A DNA stretch of 64,000 bases from Burkholderiaceae bacterium. GTDB lineage: Bacteria; Pseudomonadota; Gammaproteobacteria; Burkholderiales; Burkholderiaceae_C. Position numbers and translations under genes: made by a program. Of this stretch, positions 9,048-17,237 are shown piece after piece (positions within the stretch are counted from its first letter, which is position 1; each line of letters begins with the position of its first letter). The notes beneath the pieces were generated by a model that ran no database searches, had not been told where the DNA came from, and saw only the letters and a list, made by a program, of their open reading frames with translations. The stretch covers positions 1 through 64,000 of the forward strand of contig JACKLN010000005.1 of NCBI GenBank assembly GCA_024235855.1, in the 5' to 3' direction.

Positions 9048-9095
9048 CTGTCAGGTCTGGAGTTGACAGTCTATGCCGTCAACCAGATTTGACAA
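9048..9095. promoter_or_regulatory. Cluster of TGTCA/TTGACA inverted repeats upstream of the small membrane protein gene
   Basis: CTGTCAG (9048-9054), GTTGAC (9062-9067) facing GTCAAC (9078-9083) across 10 nt, and TTTGACAA (9088-9095) are packed into under 50 bp between the ygiQ stop and the start at 9032. This resembles a repressor-binding array and shares half-sites with the TTGACA palindromes in front of the TetR gene at 15276-15329. Confidence 0.35.
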
Positions 9096-9121
9096 TTCGT
9101 GCCGAGAGACCGCGCCGGCGA

Positions 9122-11389
9122 TCAGCCCTTTCGCCGCGGCGGCAACCCGGTGTGCTGGGTCAGCACGGTGCCCTTGCGCGGCGTGCCGGTCTTCGGTGCG
9201 GTGCGCGCGGCCAGCTTGGCCGAGGGCTTGGCCGGGGTGCTGTTGGCCCGCCGCGCGCTGCTGTAGCTGCCGTCGGTGGCCGGCTGGTAGCGCGGGATCA
9301 GATGCTGCTTGCCGTTGCCGATGAGGTCGGCACGGCCCATGTCCTGCAGCGCCTGGCGCAGCAGCGGCCAGTTGTTGGGGTCGTGCCAGCGCAGGAAGGC
9401 CTTGTGCAGGCGGCGGCGCTTCTCGCCGCGCACGATGTCCACCTTCTCGGCGCGCGCGTCGCGGTGGATGCCGCGCAGCGGGTTCAGGCCCGAGTGGTAC
9501 ATCGCGGTGGCGGTGGCCATGGGGCTGGGGTAGAAGGTCTGCACCTGGTCGGCCTTGAAGCCGTTGCGCTTGAGCCAGAGCGCCAGGTTCATCATGTCCT
9601 CGTCGCGCGTGCCCGGGTGGGCGGCGATGAAGTACGGGATCAGGTACTGCTTCTTGCCCGCTTCGGCGCTGTACTGCTCGAACATCTGCTTGAAGCGGTC
9701 GTAGGTGCCGATGCCGGGCTTCATCATCTTGCCCAGCGGCCCGGCCTCGGTGTGCTCCGGCGCGATCTTCAGGTAGCCACCCACGTGGTGCTGCACCAGT
9801 TCCTTCACGTACTCCGGGCTCTGCACCGCCAGGTCGTAGCGCAGGCCGCTGCCGATGAGGATCTTCTTCACGCCGCGCAGTTGCCGCGCGCGGCGGTACA
9901 GCTTCACCAGCGGGCCGTGGTCGGTGTTCAGGTTGGGGCAGATGCCGGGGAAGACGCAGCTGGGCTTGCGGCAGGCGGCTTCGATCTCGCGGCTCTTGCA
10001 GGCCAGGCGGTACATGTTGGCCGTGGGGCCGCCGAGGTCGCTGATGACGCCGGTGAAGCCCTTCACGCGGTCGCGGATGTCCTCGATCTCGCGGATGATC
10101 GAATCCTCGCTGCGGCTCTGGATGATGCGGCCCTCGTGCTCGGTGATCGAGCAGAAGCTGCAGCCGCCGAAGCACCCGCGCATGATGTTCACGCTGAAGC
10201 GGATCATCTCCCAGGCCGGGATCTTGGTCGGGCCGTCATGCCCGCCGGAGGCGTCCGCATACACCGGGTGCGGGCTGCGCGCGTAGGGCAGGTCGAACAC
10301 CGCGTCCATCTCGGCCGTGCTCAGCGGGATCGGCGGCGGGTTGATCCACACGTCCCGCGGGCCGTGGCGCTGCACCAGCGCGCGCGCGTTGCCCGGGTTG
10401 GTCTCCAGGTGCAGCACACGGCTGGCGTGGGCGTAGAGCACCGGGTCGCTCTTCACCTGCTCGTAGGCCGGCAGGCGGATCACGGTCTTGTCGCGCGGCG
10501 GCAGGGCCACGGCGCCGGTGCGGCGGGAGACGGGCATCGCGACCACGGCCTCGGCCGGGGCGGGTTCGTCCTTCGAGCAGGTCTGGCCACGCGATGCCGC
10601 GGCCTCCTCGGGCATCTGGTAGGGGTTGATGTGCTCGTCGATGCGGCCGGGCTGGTCGACCTCGGTGGAGTCGATCTCCTGGAAGCCCTGCGGCGCGTGC
10701 GCCGACCGCACCAGGAAAGCCGTGCCGCGCACGTCGGTGATGGCCTCGATGGGCTCGCGCCGCGCCAGGCGGTGCGCGATCTCGACGATGGCGCGCTCGG
10801 CGTTGCCGTAGAGCAGCAGGTCGGCCTTGCTGTCGGCCAGCACGCTGCGGCGCACCTTGTCCTGCCAGTAGTCGTAGTGCGCGATGCGGCGCAGGCTGGC
10901 CTCGATGCCGCCGATGACCACCGGCACGTCCTTGTAGGCCTCCTGGCAGCGCTGGGTGTAGACCAGCGTGGCGCGGTCGGGCCGCTTGCCGGCCACGCCG
11001 CCGGGCGTGTAGGCGTCGTCGCTGCGGATCTTCCGGTCGGCCGTGTAGTGGTTGATCATCGAATCCATGTTCCCGGCGGCGACGCCGAAGAACAGGTTCG
11101 GCCGCCCCAGCGCGCGGAACGGCTCGGCCGACTGCCAGTCGGGCTGGGCGATGATGCCGACGCGGAAGCCCTGCGCCTCCAGCACGCGGCCGATCACGGC
11201 CATGCCGAAGCTGGGGTGGTCCACGTAGGCATCGCCGGTGACGATGATCACGTCGCAGCTGTCCCAGCCCAGGCGCTCCATCTCCGCGCGGCTCATGGGC
11301 AGGAACGGCGCCGGGCCGAAGCGCTTGGCCCAGAACGGACGGTAGCTGCCCAGGGACTTGGCGGCAGGCAGGGTGACGGCGGCGGACAT
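9122..11389 (-). CDS. ygiQ: YgiQ family (UPF0313) radical SAM protein
   Basis: 755 residues, typical for YgiQ. The N-terminal domain (GWDSCDVIIVTGDAYVDHPS; AQPDW; FFGVAAGNMDSM) precedes the radical-SAM core, whose three iron-sulphur cysteines lie in RGCFGGCSFCSITEH (CxxxCxxC). A lysine/arginine-rich tail follows. The enzyme would make the 5'-deoxyadenosyl radical from SAM; the substrate of this family is not known. The start is immediately upstream of the conserved N-terminus. Transcribed leftward, with its start facing away from the histidine kinase end. Confidence 0.93.
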   Translation of the reverse strand: MSAAVTLPAAKSLGSYRPFWAKRFGPAPFLPMSRAEMERLGWDSCDVIIVTGDAYVDHPSFGMAVIGRVLEAQGFRVGIIAQPDWQSAEPFRALGRPNLFFGVAAGNMDSMINHYTADRKIRSDDAYTPGGVAGKRPDRATLVYTQRCQEAYKDVPVVIGGIEASLRRIAHYDYWQDKVRRSVLADSKADLLLYGNAERAIVEIAHRLARREPIEAITDVRGTAFLVRSAHAPQGFQEIDSTEVDQPGRIDEHINPYQMPEEAAASRGQTCSKDEPAPAEAVVAMPVSRRTGAVALPPRDKTVIRLPAYEQVKSDPVLYAHASRVLHLETNPGNARALVQRHGPRDVWINPPPIPLSTAEMDAVFDLPYARSPHPVYADASGGHDGPTKIPAWEMIRFSVNIMRGCFGGCSFCSITEHEGRIIQSRSEDSIIREIEDIRDRVKGFTGVISDLGGPTANMYRLACKSREIEAACRKPSCVFPGICPNLNTDHGPLVKLYRRARQLRGVKKILIGSGLRYDLAVQSPEYVKELVQHHVGGYLKIAPEHTEAGPLGKMMKPGIGTYDRFKQMFEQYSAEAGKKQYLIPYFIAAHPGTRDEDMMNLALWLKRNGFKADQVQTFYPSPMATATAMYHSGLNPLRGIHRDARAEKVDIVRGEKRRRLHKAFLRWHDPNNWPLLRQALQDMGRADLIGNGKQHLIPRYQPATDGSYSSARRANSTPAKPSAKLAARTAPKTGTPRKGTVLTQHTGLPPRRKG

Positions 11390-11434
11390 CGCTCGATTGT
11401 CCCCGCAGGCGCCGTCCGGTGCCGGCCGAAGGCC

Positions 11435-12697
11435 TTAGTCGGCGCCGGGTGTCCAGCGCATCGCCACCTCCAGCCCCGGCCCGGCGTTGCGGATCACCAG
11501 GGTGCCGCCGTGGGCCTCGGCCACGCGCCGGCACAGGTGCAGCCCCAGGCCCACGCCGCCGGCAGCCCGCGTGCGGGCGCTGTCGGGGCGGTAGAACGGC
11601 TCGGCCAGGTGCGCCAGCGCCTCCGGCGGGACGCCGGGGCCGAAGTCGCGCAAACCCAACTCCAGGGTCTCATCCGCACGCCGCACGAACAGCACCGGTG
11701 GCCGCGGCGCGTCGGCCGCGTGGCGACGTGCGTTGGCCAGCAGGTTGCGCAGCAACAGACGCAGGCGGGCCGGGTCGGCCTGGACGGTCCCCAGGCCCGC
11801 CGCCACCGACGGTTCCGCGCCGGCATCGGCCGCCGCCTCGCGCACCAGCGCGCCCAGGTCCACGGCCTCGGTGGTCAGCGCCGCGGCCCCGGCGGCCAGG
11901 CGCTCGCTCTCCAGCAGGTCGGCGATCAGGTCGCGCATCTCGGCCAGGTCACGCACCACCGCGTCCTTCTCAGGGCCGTCGGGGAGCAGTTCGGCGTTCA
12001 GGCGGGCCCGGGTCAAGGGGCTGCGCAACTCGTGGCTGACCGCCAGCAACTGCGTGCGCTGCGCCTGCAGCATGCCGTGCAGGCTGCCGGCCATGGCGTC
12101 GATGCGGTCGGCCAGGCGGCCCAGTTCGTCACCCCGGCGCGCGGCGATGCGGGTGTCGAAACGGCCGCGGCCGTAGCGCTCGGCCCCTGCGCCGATGGCA
12201 TCCAGCGGGGCCAGCCAGCGGCGCACCAGGGCATAGGCCAGCGCGGTGCAGACCAGCAGCACCGTCACCGGCACCCAGGTGCCGCCGCGCGGCCGCCAGC
12301 CGTCGGGCGGGGCCGCCAGGCCCAGCGTGATGCGGTGGCCGTCGCCGGTGGTGCGCACCAGCGCGAACGGCGTGTCGCCGTCGTCGTCATCGCGATGCCG
12401 CCACCGCGATTCCCCGTACGGGGACGGCGAACCGTCGTAGCGTACCACCGGCCCCTCGATGCGCACCCGCACCGGCAACCGGGCCTCCAGCGCCGCCGCC
12501 CGCACCGGGTCGGGCGGGCTGCCCAGGTCGGCGGCCAGCCGGTCGACGTAGTCGCCCAGCAGCGGCTGCGCCCAGGTCTGCCAGCCGGCCGCCACGGCAC
12601 GCTGCAGGCCGCCCAGGAAGACCACGGTGCTGGCCAGCGCCAGCGCCAGGAACAGGCCCACCAGGCGCCAGCGCAGGGACAGGCGGGGCAACTTCAC
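11435..12697 (-). CDS. Two-component sensor histidine kinase (HAMP, HisKA, HATPase)
   Basis: 420 residues. Two membrane helices (about residues 10-30 and 145-165) bracket a periplasmic sensor region rich in basic and acidic residues, including a HRDDDDGD segment that could bind metal. A HAMP linker follows, then the H-box LLAVSHELRSPLTRAR, the N-box LLRNLLANARRHA and the glycine boxes DFGPGVPPEAL and GGVGLGLHLC. It starts with GTG inside the stop of the response regulator gene (GTGA overlap), so the pair is translationally coupled. With the Spy-like gene upstream it resembles a CpxA-type envelope stress sensor. Confidence 0.9.
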   Translation of the reverse strand: MKLPRLSLRWRLVGLFLALALASTVVFLGGLQRAVAAGWQTWAQPLLGDYVDRLAADLGSPPDPVRAAALEARLPVRVRIEGPVVRYDGSPSPYGESRWRHRDDDDGDTPFALVRTTGDGHRITLGLAAPPDGWRPRGGTWVPVTVLLVCTALAYALVRRWLAPLDAIGAGAERYGRGRFDTRIAARRGDELGRLADRIDAMAGSLHGMLQAQRTQLLAVSHELRSPLTRARLNAELLPDGPEKDAVVRDLAEMRDLIADLLESERLAAGAAALTTEAVDLGALVREAAADAGAEPSVAAGLGTVQADPARLRLLLRNLLANARRHAADAPRPPVLFVRRADETLELGLRDFGPGVPPEALAHLAEPFYRPDSARTRAAGGVGLGLHLCRRVAEAHGGTLVIRNAGPGLEVAMRWTPGAD

Positions 12698-13368
12698 GGC
12701 AGCCGCGGCAGCGCCAGCGCGTAGCCGGCGTTGCGCAGGGTCTTGATCGGATCCAGCGGCTCGAGCTTGCGGCGCAGCCGGCTGACCAGGATGTCCACGG
12801 CACGCGAATGCAGGTCGGCATCGGTGCCGCGCAGGCGGTTGAGGATGTCGTCGCGGCTGAACACCTTCTGCGGCTCGCGCGCCAGCAGGCACAGCAGTTC
12901 GTACTCGGTGCCGGTGAGCGGCAGCAGTTCGCCGTCGCGCGCCACCTCCCGGCGATCGGTGTCGATGACCAGGCGATCGAAATGCCACTGCGCACCCGCC
13001 GGGGCGCTGCGCGCGCGCCGCAGGATGGTCTGCAGCCGCGCCGCCAGCTCACGCGGTTCGAAGGGCTTGGGCAGGTAGTCGTCGGCGCCGGACTCCAGGC
13101 CGACGACGCGGTCGCTCAGTTCCCCACGCGCGGTGAGCATCAGCACCGGCACGGCGCTGGTCTGGCGGATGCGGCGCAGGGTCTCGAAGCCGTCCATCTC
13201 CGGCAGCATCACGTCCAGGATCACCGCGTCGATGTCGCCGCGCGCCAGCCGAGCCAGACCCTCGGAGGGGCGGTGCGCGGCCTCCAACGTGAAGCCGAAG
13301 CGCTGCAGGTAGGCCGCCAGTGGCGGCGCCAGCGCCTCGTCGTCGTCGATCAGCAGCAGCGTGGGCAT
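12694..13368 (-). CDS. OmpR/PhoB-family response regulator
   Basis: 224 residues. The receiver domain shows LLLIDDDEAL, the phospho-acceptor Asp in VILDVMLPEMDG and the conserved Lys in DDYLPKPFEPRE. The C-terminal winged helix has LTGTEYELLCLLA and the recognition region SRAVDILVSRLRRKLEP. The start at MPTLLLIDDDE fits receiver domains; 15 extra upstream codons were excluded. It overlaps the histidine kinase gene by 4 nt. The nearby Spy-like gene is a likely target. Confidence 0.93.
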   Translation of the reverse strand: MPTLLLIDDDEALAPPLAAYLQRFGFTLEAAHRPSEGLARLARGDIDAVILDVMLPEMDGFETLRRIRQTSAVPVLMLTARGELSDRVVGLESGADDYLPKPFEPRELAARLQTILRRARSAPAGAQWHFDRLVIDTDRREVARDGELLPLTGTEYELLCLLAREPQKVFSRDDILNRLRGTDADLHSRAVDILVSRLRRKLEPLDPIKTLRNAGYALALPRLP

Positions 13369-13434
13369 GGCGGCGGTGGGCGCAGCGCGGGCATGCGCCC
13401 ACTGTATCGCCAAGGCTTCCCTGCGCCGGGCGCG

Positions 13435-13908
13435 TCAGTCGCGGTCCCGGCCACGGTGCCCATGCTCGCGGCCCTGGGCCAGCCGCTCGCGCAGCCGGGC
13501 CTGCTGCTCGGGGTTCAGGCTGTCGTAGAAGTCGCCGAAGGCGGCGATCACCGCCGGGGCGCCGGCGCGCAGCGCGTCGGTCTTGGCCATCAGCAGGGCT
13601 TCGGCGCCAGCGCGGTCGAAGCTTGGGCCGGACACCAGACCCTGCAGCGCGGCGCGCGGCTCGGTGCCGGCGAGCAGGGCCTTGCGCTGGACCAGCAGGG
13701 CGTCGGCCAGCGTGTCGAGTTGAGCACGCTGGGCGGCATCCAGGTCCATGCGGCCCGCGATGCGCTCGACGGCATGCGTCTTGGCGCGGGTCAGGTCGGC
13801 GTCGCTCATCGGATAGCCGTGGTGGCGGTGTGCCACGGCCACGGCGCCGATGCCCAGGGCGGAAACGGCTGCTACGCCGATGAGGGTGCGCTTGATCCAG
13901 GTCTTCAT
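13435..13908 (-). CDS. Spy/CpxP-family periplasmic chaperone-like protein
   Basis: 157 residues with a signal sequence or membrane anchor (TLIGVAAVSALGIGAVAVA) followed by a His-rich HRHHGYP and a helical domain. A divergent LTxxQ element occurs as LNPEQQARLRERL near the end and as LDAAQRAQLDTL earlier. The tail is His/Arg-rich (REHGHRGRDRD), which may bind metal. Spy/CpxP proteins protect unfolded envelope proteins and damp Cpx-type sensors. It is 66 bp upstream of the response regulator, on the same strand, so Spy, regulator and kinase probably form one operon. Confidence 0.82.
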   Translation of the reverse strand: MKTWIKRTLIGVAAVSALGIGAVAVAHRHHGYPMSDADLTRAKTHAVERIAGRMDLDAAQRAQLDTLADALLVQRKALLAGTEPRAALQGLVSGPSFDRAGAEALLMAKTDALRAGAPAVIAAFGDFYDSLNPEQQARLRERLAQGREHGHRGRDRD

Positions 13909-14013
13909 GGGGAACTCCTTGCAGGGGTGGTGGAAGGTGTGCCCATGGTGGCCAACGAGGCGCGCGGCGTCCTTTCAGAGTCGTCGCGCTGCGTAACGTT
14001 TTTTCTCAGCGAC

Positions 14014-14019
14014 TACAGT
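14014..14019 (+). promoter_or_regulatory. Start-proximal -10-like hexamer (TACAGT)
   Basis: TACAGT ends 6 nt before the ATG at 14026; no Shine-Dalgarno lies between. This suggests a leaderless transcript. The -35 region is poor. Confidence 0.3.
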
Positions 14020-14025
14020 GGCGCC

Positions 14026-14568
14026 ATGCAACGCAGGGCATGTCTTGTCGTCATGGGCGGGTTTCCCGCATGGGCCAGGTCGGAGCCGCAGGTGTTGTCG
14101 CTCTACGGGCTGGCGCTGAAGGACGCCACGGTGGACGCCTTCGTGGCCGCGGCGCGCGCCGTCGGCGCCACGCCGCTGCCCACACCCTTCGGCACCGCCG
14201 CGGCGCTGGACGTGCGTGCCGTCGGCGTGCCGGCGCTGCAGCGCCTGGTGGTGACCGCCCACGACGGCCGCGTGGCGCAGGTGGAATTCACCGTCAAGGC
14301 CTACGGCGAGGACAACCTGGCCCTGCGCCAGCTGCTGCTGGAGAAGTACGGCGCACCGCTGACCGAGTCGGCGCGGCCCCTGCCCTTCGGCGGCTTCGGA
14401 AGCCGCAGCTCGCCACGCGGCGGCTTCCAGTGGCGCTTCGACGACGGCCTGCGGCTGGTCTACACGCACCCGACGATCGGCGACGCCACGCTGCGCTACG
14501 TCGACGATGCGCGGATGGCCCAGTTCAACGCGCCGGCGGCGCCGGCTGACCTGCGCAACCGGTTCTGA
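14026..14568 (+). CDS. Hypothetical, probably exported protein
   Basis: 180 residues. The N-terminus is a short, possibly exported leader (MQRRACLVVMGGFPAWARSEP). The mature part contains repeated short elements around LALKDATVDAFVAAARAVGA and VEFTVKAYGEDNLALRQLLL, ending in a WRFDDGLRLVYTHP segment. No domain is recognised. Composition and codon pattern fit a real gene. It diverges from the Spy-like gene and converges with the TetR gene, and appears monocistronic. Confidence 0.55.
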   Translation: MQRRACLVVMGGFPAWARSEPQVLSLYGLALKDATVDAFVAAARAVGATPLPTPFGTAAALDVRAVGVPALQRLVVTAHDGRVAQVEFTVKAYGEDNLALRQLLLEKYGAPLTESARPLPFGGFGSRSSPRGGFQWRFDDGLRLVYTHPTIGDATLRYVDDARMAQFNAPAAPADLRNRF

Positions 14569-14594
14569 GGCCGGCCAGGCTGCGCCTGCGGTGC

Positions 14595-15260
14595 TCAGCC
14601 CGGCCCGGCCAGGGCGCCCTGCAGCAGGGCCAGCACGGCGTCGGCGGCGGTGCGCGCGCGTTTCGGATGGTCGCTGCCGATGCCGAAGAAGTCCTGGCAC
14701 TGGCCCTCGATGACCAGCATCGCGAAGCCGTGCACCGCCGACCAGGCCAGCAGCAGCCGTTGCGGCAGCGACGCCGGCGGCAGCGCGCGCGCGGCCATCA
14801 CCTCTGCCATCGCTTCCTGCAGCGCCGCGGCGCTGCGACTGCCGCAGCGCTGGAGTTCCGCATCGTCGCGGTCCAGGCGGTCGGCGCCGAACATCAGCAG
14901 GAAGTGCGCGCGGTGGTCGAGCGCGAAGTCGATGTAGGCGCGGCCGACGGCCACCAGGCGCGCTTCCGGCGTGGCCGGCGCGGCGTCGCGGTAGCGCGCC
15001 ATCAGGTCGGCCATGCGGTCGAAGCCGCGCGCGGCCAGCGCGGTGAGCAGGCCGCGTGCATCGCCGAAGTGGTGGGCCGGCGCCGCATGTGACACGCCCG
15101 CGCGCCGCGCACATTCGCGCAGCGTGAAACCCGCGGCCCCCCGCTCGGCCAGCAGGGCCTCGCCGGCCGTCAGCAGGGCCTCGCGCAAGGCGCCATGGTG
15201 GTAGCTGTCACCGGCGGGCGCGGCGGGCTCGACCGGCCTGGGCGATGGACGTGTGGCCAT
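14595..15260 (-). CDS. TetR/AcrR-family transcriptional regulator
   Basis: 221 residues. The N-terminal DNA-binding domain is clear: LREALLTAGEALLAERGAAG, then FTLRECARRAGVSHAAPAHHF, with the recognition helix VSHAAPAHHFGD. The C-terminal ligand domain resembles the TetR_C_33/WHG subset (GRAYIDFALDHRAHFLLMF). A TAGAAT box on the minus strand sits 6 nt before the start. The divergent intergenic region carries two similar 13-bp palindromes, the likely autoregulatory operators, so it probably controls the adjacent rightward operon. Confidence 0.9.
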   Translation of the reverse strand: MATRPSPRPVEPAAPAGDSYHHGALREALLTAGEALLAERGAAGFTLRECARRAGVSHAAPAHHFGDARGLLTALAARGFDRMADLMARYRDAAPATPEARLVAVGRAYIDFALDHRAHFLLMFGADRLDRDDAELQRCGSRSAAALQEAMAEVMAARALPPASLPQRLLLAWSAVHGFAMLVIEGQCQDFFGIGSDHPKRARTAADAVLALLQGALAGPG

Positions 15261-15275
15261 GGTGTCATTCTAATC

Positions 15276-15329
15276 TTGACATCGTCCAGATGAGGCCCTA
15301 GAGTCACCCTCAAATCTTGACACTGTCAA
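15276..15329. promoter_or_regulatory. Promoter with paired TTGACA-N-TGTCAA operators between tetR and the DUF4281 operon
   Basis: A perfect -35 (TTGACA, 15276-15281), 17-nt spacer and TAGAGT -10 (15299-15304) face the rightward operon. The -35 is part of an imperfect 13-mer TTGACATCGTCCA; a perfect palindrome TTGACACTGTCAA lies at 15317-15329, just downstream of the predicted start of transcription. Binding at both would block initiation. The TetR gene starts at 15260, so it is the obvious candidate repressor. Confidence 0.6.
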
Positions 15330-15379
15330 AACCATGCGGTTCCATCCGTCCGCCGCCATCGGCACAACTGGAAATGCCC

Positions 15380-15841
15380 ATGTCGCTTGAAACCTCGTTC
15401 TCGCTGGCCAGCACCATCGCCATGTTGGGCTGGCTCGTCTTGCTGGCGGGCCTGTGGGCGCCAGGGCGCTGGCGCCCGCCGCTGCTGTGGGTGGGCGGCC
15501 GTGCCGTGCCGCTGCTGCTGTCGGCCGGCTACGCGGTGGCGCTCGCGCGCCACTGGGGCGCGGCACCGGGCGGCGGGTTCGGCTCACTGGCCGAGGTGGC
15601 GGCCCTGTTCAGCGCGCCGGGCCTGCTGCTGGCCGGCTGGGTGCACTACCTGGCGTTCGACCTCTTCGTCGGCCGCTGGATCGTCGACGAGACGCTGGCG
15701 CACCGACTGTCGCGTACGGCGGCACTGCCCAGCCTGGTGCTGACCTTCCTGGCCGGGCCGGTGGGCCTGCTGCTGCACTTCGGGCTCCGGTCGTGGCAGG
15801 GCTGGCGTGGTCCTGCCCAGGGAGCCGGCCATGCGGTCTGA
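15380..15841 (+). CDS. DUF4281 (ABA4-like) integral membrane protein
   Basis: 153 residues with four likely membrane helices (TIAMLGWLVLLAGLWAPG, LWVGGRAVPLLLSAGYAVAL, LAEVAALFSAPGLLLAGWVH, LPSLVLTFLAGPVGLLLHFG). The W-x-HYLAFDLFVGRWI segment is characteristic of the ABA4-like family, named after a plant protein of neoxanthin synthesis; the bacterial role is unknown. An in-frame ATG six bases upstream is an alternative start; a GGA lies at proper distance from the chosen one. It is first in a run of four rightward genes behind the TetR-type operators. Confidence 0.8.
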   Translation: MSLETSFSLASTIAMLGWLVLLAGLWAPGRWRPPLLWVGGRAVPLLLSAGYAVALARHWGAAPGGGFGSLAEVAALFSAPGLLLAGWVHYLAFDLFVGRWIVDETLAHRLSRTAALPSLVLTFLAGPVGLLLHFGLRSWQGWRGPAQGAGHAV

Positions 15842-16682
15842 CCCGTTGGCCCCGCTGCCGATGCCAGCCCAGGGTCTCGCCGCGCCGCCGGGCTGGGCCG
15901 CGACGGCGCGGTCCCGCACGCCGTGGCTCTGGTGGTCGGGCTGGGCCGCCCTGGCGCTGACCTTGCCGCTGCTGGTGTTGTTGGTGGTGGACGGGCGCAG
16001 CTTCAACGGCGTCAGCGTCTGGCTCAAGCCGTGGAAGTTCCACCTCTCGGTGGGCGTGCACCTGCTGACGCTGGCGCTGGTGGCCGCGGCGCTGTCCGAC
16101 GCGCCGGGGCGCCAGCGGGCGCTGGGCCGGCTGAGCGCGGTGGCGGTGGTCACCGGCGTGTTCGAGCTGGCCTACATCACCTGGCGCGCGTCTCGCGGCG
16201 AGGCCTCGCACTTCAACGTGGCCGATCCCATGGCCGGCCTGCTGTACGGGCTGATGGGCGTGGGCGCGGTGCTGCTCACCGGCTGCGCGGGCATGCTGGG
16301 GTGGTGGGTGGCGCGCGACCGCCGCTTCGCCAGCGGCCCGGTCCTGCAGCGCGGGCTGGCCCTGGGCCTGCTGGCCGGCTGGCTGCTGGGCACGCTGACC
16401 GGCGCGGTGGTCTCGGCGCAGAGCGGCCACTGGGTGGGCGGCACGCCCAGCGACGCCGGCGGCCTGCCGCTGCTGGGCTGGTCACGCGACGGCGGCGACC
16501 TGCGGGTGGCGCACTTCTTCGGCCTGCACGCCATGCACGTGCTGCCGCTGGTGGCCTGGGCGATGGCACGGTGGCTGCCGCCGCGGCGCGCGCTGCCAGC
16601 GGTGACCCTGTTCACCGTGGCCTACACCGGCTGGACCCTGTTCACGCTGCTGGCCGCGTGGCGCGGGCAGCCACTGGTCTGA
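15831..16682 (+). CDS. Multi-pass membrane protein of unknown function
   Basis: 283 residues with about seven hydrophobic helices. The motif WLKPWKFHLSVGVHLLTLAL and a conserved HFFGLHAMHVLPLVAW recall heme-binding or hydrophobic-ligand membrane proteins, but no family is assigned. The ATG overlaps the end of the DUF4281 gene by 11 nt, indicating coupled translation. Membership in the TetR-controlled unit is inferred from that overlap. Confidence 0.65.
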   Translation: MRSDPLAPLPMPAQGLAAPPGWAATARSRTPWLWWSGWAALALTLPLLVLLVVDGRSFNGVSVWLKPWKFHLSVGVHLLTLALVAAALSDAPGRQRALGRLSAVAVVTGVFELAYITWRASRGEASHFNVADPMAGLLYGLMGVGAVLLTGCAGMLGWWVARDRRFASGPVLQRGLALGLLAGWLLGTLTGAVVSAQSGHWVGGTPSDAGGLPLLGWSRDGGDLRVAHFFGLHAMHVLPLVAWAMARWLPPRRALPAVTLFTVAYTGWTLFTLLAAWRGQPLV

Positions 16683-16728
16683 CGAACTGTCCCCACTCGA
16701 AGCACTGCCGCGCTTGGAAGGACCCGAG

Positions 16729-17172
16729 ATGACACGCCTGCTGATCGGCGCCTTGACGGCGGCCTGCCTGATGCCCGCCGGCGCGGCAGCCGCCCCGGCC
16801 GCTGCCGACCTGGAGATCACGATCCGCAACGTGCTGCCCGGGCAGGGCGAACTGCGCATCGCCCTGTTCGACACCGCGGACGGCTTTCCGAACGCGCCTG
16901 CCCCCACCCAGCCGACGCTGCGCCAGCGCGCCGACGCGGACATGGTGCGCGTGAGCTTTCCCGGCCTGCCCCAGGGCCGGTGGGCGGTGATGGTGCTGCA
17001 GGACCTCAACGGCAATGGCCGCATCGACACCAACCTGCTGGGCCTGCCACGCGAACCCTACGGCGCCAGCAACAACCGGCTGCCGGCGCTGTCGCCGCCG
17101 CGCTTCGAGGAGGCGCTGGTCACGCTGGGACCGGAAGGCGCGCAGATCCAGATCGACCTCAAGCAGCCTTAG
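16729..17172 (+). CDS. DUF2141 family secreted protein
   Basis: 147 residues with a signal peptide (to about AGAAAAP). The mature part carries the DUF2141 pattern: LEITIRNVLPGQGELRIALF at the start, then LPQGRWAVMVLQDLNGNGRIDTN and GLPREPYGASNN. These are single-domain secreted beta-sandwich proteins of unknown function; the DLNGNGRID segment looks like a calcium-binding loop. A GGAAGG site precedes the ATG. It lies 46 bp behind the membrane protein gene. Confidence 0.85.
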   Translation: MTRLLIGALTAACLMPAGAAAAPAAADLEITIRNVLPGQGELRIALFDTADGFPNAPAPTQPTLRQRADADMVRVSFPGLPQGRWAVMVLQDLNGNGRIDTNLLGLPREPYGASNNRLPALSPPRFEEALVTLGPEGAQIQIDLKQP

Positions 17173-17237
17173 CGACCCGCCGGTGGGCGATGCCCGCCCG
17201 CCGGGCCCCAGGCTCAAGCCGGGGCAAGCGGCCGTCG

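Noticed and set aside
9089..12724. A 1,211-aa open frame on the plus strand
   Set aside because: It lies antisense to ygiQ and the histidine kinase. Its translation is an Arg/His/Gly/Ala-rich shadow typical of GC-rich DNA, with no domain.
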